This document shows positions 58,359 through 64,000 of a stretch of DNA of 64,000 nucleotides, piece after piece (positions within the stretch are counted from its first letter, which is position 1; the number at the start of each line of letters is the position of its first letter). Both the position numbers and the translations under genes were made by a program. The stretch is from Pelagovum sp. HNIBRBA483 (GTDB lineage Bacteria > Pseudomonadota > Alphaproteobacteria > Rhodobacterales > Rhodobacteraceae), in the NCBI RefSeq assembly GCF_040931995.1, contig NZ_CP162412.1, positions 434,001 to 498,000 on the forward strand, read 5' to 3'. The notes under the pieces are model-generated. The model had not been told where the DNA came from. It searched no databases and saw only the letters and a list, made by a program, of their open reading frames with translations.

Positions 58359-59405
58359 CTAATCCACCGCTTGCATTTCCCTCAGACGGCTTGCCGTGCG
58401 CTCGAATTCGAAGGTGCCTTCGCCTTCGACATAGAGCATTTCAGGTTCGGCGGCGGCGGAACAGATGAGGCGGACTTTGGCCTCGTAGAGCGCGTCGATC
58501 AGGGTTACGAAACGCTTGGCCTCGTTATAATTCGAGCGCGACAGGCGGGGGATGTCCTCCAAGAGCAGAACCCGCGCGGCGCTGGCCAAGGCGAGGTAAT
58601 CTGCCGCCCCAAGGGGCTGACCGCATAGGTCATAGAAACGTGCGCGGGCGACGCCGTTGTGGAAGGCGGGAATCTCAACTTCGCGGCCTTTGACATGAAG
58701 CACGAGTGGCTCTTTCGTGCCGTTTGTCAGATCTTGCCAGACGGCCTCCATCGTGGCGCGGCTGTCGGCGTTGATGGGGGTGAAATAACTTTGCGCCCCT
58801 TCGAGACGCCCCTGCCGGTGGTCCGTTGGGCTGGCGAGTTCGACGATATCGAGCTGCTCTTTGATCAGCGCAATAAAGGGCAGAAACAGCTGCCTGTTCA
58901 GCCCGTTTTTGTAAAGCTCATCGGGATGGCGGTTGGAGGTGGTGACGACGCATACACCGCCCTTGAACAGCGCTTCGAACAGTCGCCCAACGATCATGGC
59001 GTCGGTGATATCGGTGATCTGCATTTCGTCGAAGGCGAGCAGGCGCAGATTGTCGGTCAAATGGGCCGCAACGGGGGCAAGGGCGTCCTCCACGCCAGTT
59101 TTGCGGGCGGCGGTCATTTCGGTGTGGACCCACTGCATGAACACATGAAAATGCACCCTGCGTTTGGGGGCATCGACGTGCTCGTAAAGCATATCCATCA
59201 GCATTGATTTGCCGCGCCCCACGCCGCCCCAGATATAAAGACCGCGCACCGCGTCGGGAGCCTTTTTGCGGAAGAAGCCTTTTTTGACGGGTTTGGAAAG
59301 CTCGGTGACGATACGGTCGAGGTGCGGCAGCATAGCCTGTTGCGCGGGATCGGGTTTGATTTTCCCGGCGCTGACGACGCTTTCATATGCGGCACTGATG
59401 GTCAT
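58359..59405 (-). CDS. zapE: Cell division ATPase ZapE (AFG1-like)
   Basis: A 348-aa AAA-type ATPase of the AFG1/ZapE family, linked in E. coli to Z-ring control under stress. Walker A GGVGRGKSM at 60-68 and Walker B LLAFDEMQITD are clear, followed by VCVVTTSNRHPDELYKNG. The C-terminal LIDALYEAKVRLICSA is family-typical. It lies downstream of rsmD on the same strand. Confidence 0.92.
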   Translation of the reverse strand: MTISAAYESVVSAGKIKPDPAQQAMLPHLDRIVTELSKPVKKGFFRKKAPDAVRGLYIWGGVGRGKSMLMDMLYEHVDAPKRRVHFHVFMQWVHTEMTAARKTGVEDALAPVAAHLTDNLRLLAFDEMQITDITDAMIVGRLFEALFKGGVCVVTTSNRHPDELYKNGLNRQLFLPFIALIKEQLDIVELASPTDHRQGRLEGAQSYFTPINADSRATMEAVWQDLTNGTKEPLVLHVKGREVEIPAFHNGVARARFYDLCGQPLGAADYLALASAARVLLLEDIPRLSRSNYNEAKRFVTLIDALYEAKVRLICSAAAEPEMLYVEGEGTFEFERTASRLREMQAVD

Positions 59406-59430
59406 GGGCGTTGCCTAGACTGACTCGCTG

Positions 59431-60009
59431 TTATTGGGAAGGTCCGTCGGCCTCCAAGAAGGTGATCCATGTATCGCCGTAGCGGCGCTGGTCGCTCAGG
59501 GTAAAGCCCTGCGGTGCAGGTTGCGCGGCGTTTTCCTCGAATACGATCAGTGCGTCAGGGGCGATCCAGCCTTGGGTTGCGGCACTGGCGAGGGCTTGTT
59601 GGCCGAGGCCCTTGCCGTAGGGCGGATCGAGAAACACCAATGTAGCGGCGGGCTGGCCGAGCGGGCGTGCGGGCAGGCGCGTTGCGTCACTGGAGAGCGT
59701 CTTGGCGCGGCTTTCCATGCGGCAGCGGGTGATGTTGTCGCGCAGCAGGCGCTGGGCGGCGCGACCGCTATCGACGAGCGTAGCGTTGGCTGCGCCGCGG
59801 GAGAGTGCTTCGAGCGCCAGTGCGCCGGTTCCTGAAAAGAGATCAAGGACGATTGCCTCTTCGACCGGATCACCGAAACGGCCGCCCGCGAGGACGTTGA
59901 ACAGGCTTTCGCGCACCCGATCGGAAGTCGGGCGCAGATGGGCGGCGGTGTCGCCTTTGCCCACGGCGGCCAAGGTCAAGCCACGGCATTGTCCACCGAT
60001 GATCCTCAC
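59431..60009 (-). CDS. rsmD: 16S rRNA (guanine-966-N2)-methyltransferase
   Basis: A 192-aa SAM-dependent methyltransferase of 16S rRNA G966. Seen: MRIIGGQCRG, LRPTSDRVRESLFNVL, the SAM motif VLDLFSGTGALALEALSRGA (about 54-74) and the catalytic FLDPPYGKG (D128-P-P-Y131). Its start overlaps the flavoprotein stop by 4 nt. Confidence 0.95.
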   Translation of the reverse strand: MRIIGGQCRGLTLAAVGKGDTAAHLRPTSDRVRESLFNVLAGGRFGDPVEEAIVLDLFSGTGALALEALSRGAANATLVDSGRAAQRLLRDNITRCRMESRAKTLSSDATRLPARPLGQPAATLVFLDPPYGKGLGQQALASAATQGWIAPDALIVFEENAAQPAPQGFTLSDQRRYGDTWITFLEADGPSQ

Positions 60010-61217
60010 GCGCGGAGCAGGGCTTTCATGTCCGTTGCGGGATCGGTGATAACCTCGGGCGCGGGAGATTTGCCCGCTTCGATGAGGCGCTTGCCGATCA
60101 TGTAGTTGCGTGGATCGTTCATCGCATCGACTGCGATGAGGTTGCTTTCCTTGTAGTACCAGTGGGACCGCGCGCCGTTGTCGCCTTCTTTGACGTAGAC
60201 TTTATCGTAGCCGATGTTGAGGCCGGCGATCTGGAGTTTGCAGTCGTATTGGTCGGACCAGAACCAAGGCGCGGGCACATATTCCACATTCTGCCCTAGC
60301 ATATTCTTTGCCGCGACTTCTGCTTGATCAATGGCGTTGCCGACGCTTTCGAGTCTTATCTGCTGACCTTTGAAAAGTAGGGTGGCGCAATCGCCTGCCG
60401 CGTGGATATCGGGGTTGGAGGTGCGGGTGTGGAGATCGGTGACGATGCCGTTGTCGACGGTGACACCGGCGGCCTCGGCCAGTGCCGTGGCGGGAGCGAT
60501 GCCGACGCCGACAATGGCGAAGTCGATCGCAAGTTCGGTACCATCTGTCAGGTGGGCGGCGGTGACGCGGTCGGTCCCGACGAGGCGGTCGAGGCCGACA
60601 CCTTCGCGAATATCCACGCCGTGGGAGGCGTGCAGAGCGCGGAAGTAATCGGATGTTTCAGGGCAGGCAACGCGCTGGAGGATGCGGTCGGCCATCTCGA
60701 CCAGCGTGACCTTCAGGCCTTTTTTGGCCGCAACGGCAGCGGCTTCGAGGCCGATATAGCCTCCGCCTATGATCAGGACGCTGCGGCCTTCGACCAATTC
60801 GGGTGCCATTGCGTCTGCGTCCTGAAGATCGCGCATCGTGTAGACGCCATCGAGCGTGCCGCCGATTGCAGCGGGCAGGGTGCGCGGATGGGAGCCTGTG
60901 GTAAGGGCGAGTTTGTCATAGGTCAGGGTTTCGCCGGTGGAGAGCGTCAGGTTGCGTGCCTCGGCGTCGATATCGGTGACGCGGGTTTCGAGCCGCAGTT
61001 CGATATTCTGGTCATCGTAAAAGGACTGCGGGCGCAGGTAGAGGCGTTCAAGCGCCATTTCACCGAGCAGGTACGCCTTGGAAAGCGGCGGGCGTTGGTA
61101 GGGTGGATTGGCCTCGGCGCCGATGAGCGTGATGCGCCCCTCAAATCCCTCGCTGCGCAGCTTGGCAACGAGTGAGGCTCCGGCCTGGCCTGCGCCTACC
61201 ACGACGAAATGTGCCAT
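60006..61217 (-). CDS. FAD-dependent ferredoxin reductase-like oxidoreductase
   Basis: A 403-aa flavoprotein of the putidaredoxin/rhodocoxin reductase type. FAD-binding VVVGAGQAGASL (about 5-16), PPYQRPPLSKAYL (about 39-51), NAD-binding SVLIIGGGYIGLEAAAVA (about 145-162) and HAAGDCATL are seen, with the C-terminal reductase domain (PWFWSDQYDCKLQIAG). It probably transfers electrons from NAD(P)H to a ferredoxin, but no ferredoxin or P450 gene lies near. Overlaps rsmD by 4 nt and is divergent from the peroxiredoxin gene. Confidence 0.9.
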   Translation of the reverse strand: MAHFVVVGAGQAGASLVAKLRSEGFEGRITLIGAEANPPYQRPPLSKAYLLGEMALERLYLRPQSFYDDQNIELRLETRVTDIDAEARNLTLSTGETLTYDKLALTTGSHPRTLPAAIGGTLDGVYTMRDLQDADAMAPELVEGRSVLIIGGGYIGLEAAAVAAKKGLKVTLVEMADRILQRVACPETSDYFRALHASHGVDIREGVGLDRLVGTDRVTAAHLTDGTELAIDFAIVGVGIAPATALAEAAGVTVDNGIVTDLHTRTSNPDIHAAGDCATLLFKGQQIRLESVGNAIDQAEVAAKNMLGQNVEYVPAPWFWSDQYDCKLQIAGLNIGYDKVYVKEGDNGARSHWYYKESNLIAVDAMNDPRNYMIGKRLIEAGKSPAPEVITDPATDMKALLRA

Positions 61218-61302
61218 TCTCTTCCCTTTCCAGTGGTCGATTGACGTTGTCGACCCTATATCCCGCCAAAGGACATGTGCAATTCCGAAAAAGGGGAATC
61301 AG

Positions 61303-61806
61303 ATGGCAATTTCTGTGGGCGACCGGCTTCCTGACGTTCAACTGGCGTACATGGGGGCTGAGGGGCCGGAATTCGTCTCTCTGGGAGAGAAGCTCAAAGG
61401 GCGTCGCGTGGTGATTTTTGCGTTGCCGGGGGCGTTTACGCCGACCTGTTCATCGGCGCATCTGCCGAGCTTTATCCGCACCAAGGCGCAATTTGATGCG
61501 AAAGGCGTGGACGAGATCATTTGCATCTCTGTGAACGATATTCATGTGATGAAGCTTTGGGCCGAAATGTCAGGTGCGGACGCGGCGGGGATCACGATGC
61601 TCGCCGATCCAGCGGCCGAATATACCAAGGCCGTAGGCATGAGCTTTACCGCCGAGGCAATCGGTTTCATCGATCGGTCAGTGCGCTATGCGCTGTTTGC
61701 CGATGATGGTGTTGTCAAAGTGATCAACGTTGAGGAGGCACGCGGGGTTTGCGAGCTTTCGGGCGGTGAGACGATGCTGGACGACCTCGAAAAGGTCATG
61801 GCTTGA
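61303..61806 (+). CDS. Peroxiredoxin (Prx5/AhpE-like)
   Basis: A 167-aa thioredoxin-fold peroxidase that reduces peroxides. The peroxidatic cysteine is C49 in PGAFTPTCSSAHLPSF with its P-x3-T-x2-C frame; C74 and C150 are possible resolving or extra thiols. Length and VGDRLPDVQL start are of the Prx5 class; it probably uses glutathione or thioredoxin. The ATG at 61303 has AAGGGG upstream. The open frame before it is antisense to the flavoprotein gene and is not coding. Confidence 0.93.
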   Translation: MAISVGDRLPDVQLAYMGAEGPEFVSLGEKLKGRRVVIFALPGAFTPTCSSAHLPSFIRTKAQFDAKGVDEIICISVNDIHVMKLWAEMSGADAAGITMLADPAAEYTKAVGMSFTAEAIGFIDRSVRYALFADDGVVKVINVEEARGVCELSGGETMLDDLEKVMA

Positions 61807-61814
61807 GCCAAGAG

Positions 61815-61840
61815 AAAAGGGCGCCAAGCGGCGCCCTTTT
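61815..61840. terminator. Terminator after peroxiredoxin gene
   Basis: Perfect 11-bp stem AAAAGGGCGCC / GGCGCCCTTTT with a 4-nt loop, followed by TT, 8 nt after the stop. A-runs and T-runs on the two sides let it serve both convergent genes, including the minus-strand mscS. Confidence 0.9.
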
Positions 61841-61847
61841 TTGAGTG

Positions 61848-62699
61848 TCAGGCTGTTTCGTCCTGACGAATGACGGTTTGTGTCGGGAAGGGAATGTCGA
61901 TCCCCTCGGCATCGAACGCCTCTTTCACGGCGCGTTTCATATCGGCTTGAAACTGGAAGAGATCGCCGCTGTTGCACCAGACGCGCACCAGAAAATCGAC
62001 TGAGAAATCCCCGAGATTATTGACCTGAATGAAGGGTGTCGGCTCTGCAAGGGCGCGGGGGTCTTCAAGCACGACGCGCCGGATGATCGCCTCGGCTTTC
62101 TTGAGATCAGCGCCGTAGCCCACGCCAAACAGCCATTCGGCGCGGCGGGTACTGTAGACGGAATAGTTGGTGATCGTGTTGCCCCAAACCTGCGCATTGG
62201 GCACGATGACCTGTACATTGGCGGCGGTCGCCAGTTCAATGAAGTTCAGCGAGATGTCCTTCACGGTGCCCATTTGCCCACCGACCTCTACGAAATCGCC
62301 AAGCTTGAAGGGGCGGAACAGGATGATCATCACGCCAGCGGCGACGTTAGAAAGGGTGCCCTGTAGCGCGAGGCCAACCGCAAGACCGGCGGCACCGATC
62401 ACCGCGACGAAGCTGGTGGTTTGAATGCCGAATGTGTTCAGAACGAACAGGAAGGCAAAGCCAAGGATCACATAGCGCGTTATATTGGCGAGGAAGTTGA
62501 ACAGCGTATTGTCGAGCTGTTCAAAGCGGCTCCCCACCGCCATGATCCGTTTGCGTGCCCAGCCAGCGACGAACATGCCTGCAAGCAGGATGAGGAGCGC
62601 TGCGAGAATATTGCCCATCACGCCCGCGAAGAAATCCACCGTCAGAACATTGGCGAGGGTTTGCCCTGCCCAGATCTCGGTCGAAAGTAGTTTTTCCAT
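61848..62699 (-). CDS. mscS: Small-conductance mechanosensitive channel (MscS)
   Basis: A 283-aa inner-membrane channel close in length to E. coli MscS (286 aa). Three helices near 17-48, 68-85 and 95-125 are followed by the pore and beta domain: AVIGAAGLAVGLALQGTLSNVAAG and MIILFRPFKLGDFVEVGGQMG. The IPFPTQTVIRQDE end is standard. Starts 2 nt after phhB and is therefore in the same operon. Confidence 0.93.
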   Translation of the reverse strand: MEKLLSTEIWAGQTLANVLTVDFFAGVMGNILAALLILLAGMFVAGWARKRIMAVGSRFEQLDNTLFNFLANITRYVILGFAFLFVLNTFGIQTTSFVAVIGAAGLAVGLALQGTLSNVAAGVMIILFRPFKLGDFVEVGGQMGTVKDISLNFIELATAANVQVIVPNAQVWGNTITNYSVYSTRRAEWLFGVGYGADLKKAEAIIRRVVLEDPRALAEPTPFIQVNNLGDFSVDFLVRVWCNSGDLFQFQADMKRAVKEAFDAEGIDIPFPTQTVIRQDETA

Positions 62700-62701
62700 A
62701 A

Positions 62702-62998
62702 TTACCCAGCCAAACTATCCATTTTCTTGGCGAGTTTTATGTCCAGATCACTGAGGCCGTCAACATCATGGGTTGTAAGGGTGACAGTGACTGTCTTGTA
62801 TACGTTGAACCATTCGGGGTGATGGTTGAGTTTTTCGGCCCAGATCGCGGCGCGGGTCAAGAAGCCGAAAGCCTCCACGAAATTGCGGAAAGTGAAGGTT
62901 TTCGTGATGGCGTCGCGGTCGTCACAGAGGCTCCAGCCTGCGTCGTAAAGCGGTGCGAGGGTGGCTTCGCGGTCGATGTCGTTCAATTTCTGGGTCAT
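62702..62998 (-). CDS. phhB: 4a-hydroxytetrahydrobiopterin dehydratase
   Basis: A 98-aa pterin-4a-carbinolamine dehydratase. The signature [18 protein letters not shown] and [11 protein letters not shown] are complete, with the H-H-P catalytic histidines. It recycles biopterin after aromatic amino acid hydroxylation; no hydroxylase gene is in this window. Overlaps the upstream gene by 4 nt. Confidence 0.93.
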   Translation of the reverse strand: MTQKLNDIDREATLAPLYDAGWSLCDDRDAITKTFTFRNFVEAFGFLTRAAIWAEKLNHHPEWFNVYKTVTVTLTTHDVDGLSDLDIKLAKKMDSLAG

Positions 62999-64000
62999 TC
63001 CTGCTCCTCCATTTCGGTGCGGCGGAAAGGGCCGTAGCTGGTGAGAACTTCGATTTCGTGATCAACGGCCTCTCGTTCAGCATCGAGATAGCGCGCGACG
63101 GCGTCGCGGAAGCCGGGATCAGCGATCCAGTGCAGGGAATGCACCGGAGCGGGAAGGTAGCCGCGGGCGAGTTTATGCTCGCCCTGTGCGCCCGCTTCGA
63201 CGCGGAGGCCGTGGGCGATCGCGTAGTCGATGGCCTGATAATAGCACAGTTCGAAATGCAGGCAGGGGTGAAATTCGGTGCAGCCCCAGTAGCGGCCAAA
63301 GAGTGTCTCCCGCCCGATGAAATTCAATGCACCAGCGACAGGTATGCCATCGCGGGAGGCGAGGGCGAGGACCACATCATCGCGCATGGTTTCGTGCAGG
63401 ATGTCGAAGAAGGCGCGGGTCAGGTAGGGAGAGCCCCATTTGCGGCTGCCGGTATCCTGATAGAACACCCAGAAGGCATCCCAGTGCTCTGGTTGGATCT
63501 GGTCGCCGGTGAGCGTGATGATTTCGCCGCCGAAGGCCTGCGCGGTTGCGCGTTCCTTGCGGATTGTTTTGCGCTTGCGGCTGGAGAGCGCGGCGAGGAA
63601 ATCATCGAAGCTTTTATAACCTTCGTTTTCCCAATGGAATTGCTGGCCCGTTCGGCGCAGAAGGCCGATCTCTTCTCCGATCTGGGCCTCTGCCTCGGTG
63701 CAGAAGGTGACGTGGAAGGACGATAGCCGGTTTTCCTCGGACACATGTTGGGCGGCTTGTAGGAGCGCGCTGATGCCGGTAGCTTCGTGGCCGGGGCGGG
63801 TGAGGAAGCGGCGGCCAGTTGCAGGGGTGAACGGAACGGCGATTTGCAGTTTTGGATAATACCGCCCACCTGCCTGCTCGTAAGCATGTGCCCAGTTGTG
63901 ATCGAAGACATATTCGCCCTGGCTGTGGCTTTTGGCGAAGGTTGGGGCGACAGCGATTAGTTCTCCGTCCAACCGCGCGGCGAGGTAGTGCGGTTGCCAG
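62995..64000 (-). CDS. GNAT/DUF482 family protein, 5'-truncated by window edge
   Basis: At least 334 aa, its start lying beyond 64000; the frame is open to the window end (reading [17 protein letters not shown]). The known DUF482 (peptidoglycan-biosynthesis-like N-acyltransferase) family is about 380-400 aa. Visible segments: [45 protein letters not shown] and [20 protein letters not shown]. It may be a FemAB-like acyltransferase, but the substrate is unknown. Its stop overlaps phhB by 4 nt, so it heads the phhB-mscS operon. Confidence 0.85.
   Translation of the reverse strand, partial: WQPHYLAARLDGELIAVAPTFAKSHSQGEYVFDHNWAHAYEQAGGRYYPKLQIAVPFTPATGRRFLTRPGHEATGISALLQAAQHVSEENRLSSFHVTFCTEAEAQIGEEIGLLRRTGQQFHWENEGYKSFDDFLAALSSRKRKTIRKERATAQAFGGEIITLTGDQIQPEHWDAFWVFYQDTGSRKWGSPYLTRAFFDILHETMRDDVVLALASRDGIPVAGALNFIGRETLFGRYWGCTEFHPCLHFELCYYQAIDYAIAHGLRVEAGAQGEHKLARGYLPAPVHSLHWIADPGFRDAVARYLDAEREAVDHEIEVLTSYGPFRRTEMEEQE

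Overview
This window is chromosomal DNA from an alphaproteobacterium, most likely of the family Rhodobacteraceae (Roseobacter/Rhodobacter lineage). The evidence is gene content: an FnrL-type regulator divergent from hemN and next to complete ccoNOQP and ccoGHIS operons, an MbfA-type ferritin/VIT1 iron exporter behind an Irr-type iron control element, DUF2794, split leuC/leuD, and several membrane or exported proteins of unknown function of a kind common in roseobacters. Coding density is high and almost every gene is metabolic or housekeeping. I see no phage, insertion sequence, integrase, CRISPR array or rRNA.

Layout. 1-4.4 kb: dapE, a GNAT acetyltransferase and rnr, converging on a five-gene minus-strand operon gpmI-envC-ctpA-rppH-exported protein (3.9-8.9 kb). 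9-12.3 kb: mbfA (iron export) divergent from a TetR regulator, then class III alcohol dehydrogenase (formaldehyde oxidation) divergent from an I78 peptidase-inhibitor lipoprotein. 12.3-16.6 kb: an unexplained nested inverted repeat, DUF2794, an M17 aminopeptidase, beta-carbonic anhydrase, a small basic protein gene that appears to need a +1 frameshift, and asd. 16.6-27.9 kb: the oxygen-response block, with hemN, fnrL, a tandem universal stress protein, ccoNOQP and ccoGHIS. Both cco operons are preceded by a recognisable FNR box (19819-19832 and 23538-23551). 27.9-34.7 kb: tRNA-Pro(CGG), a DMT transporter, leuB, an endonuclease/exonuclease/phosphatase-fold exported protein with no clear start, an unknown membrane protein, leuD and leuC. 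35-42.2 kb: plus-strand genes mscS, rsfS, rlmH, S-formylglutathione hydrolase, UPF0178, DMT, HAD, an ornithine-cyclodeaminase-like enzyme and an alpha/beta hydrolase. 42.2-48.1 kb: MFS, GNAT, map and sfsA (minus), then a CinA-like protein, GNAT and an OmpA-like protein (plus). 48.1-55 kb: LysR, a FadH-like reductase, three genes of unknown or poorly known function and ilvD, all minus. 55-64 kb: a CPBP protease, accD and folC (plus); zapE, rsmD and a ferredoxin-reductase-like flavoprotein (minus), divergent from a peroxiredoxin; then mscS, phhB and a DUF482/GNAT gene that runs off the window end.

How genes work together. FnrL probably senses falling oxygen and activates the cbb3 oxidase and its assembly/copper-loading genes, while hemN gives oxygen-independent haem synthesis. 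Class III ADH (10.7 kb) and S-formylglutathione hydrolase (37.4 kb) form the glutathione-dependent formaldehyde pathway from two distant sites. leuB, leuC, leuD and ilvD supply branched-chain amino acids. dapE and asd belong to lysine/diaminopimelate synthesis, and accD and folC to fatty acid and folate metabolism.

No large undescribed system is evident. The best leads are the frameshifted small gene at 15059-15293, the structured element at 12291-12357, a cysteine cluster in the CcoQ tail, an iron control element sitting on the mbfA ribosome-binding site, and the start-less exported protein at 30249-31433.
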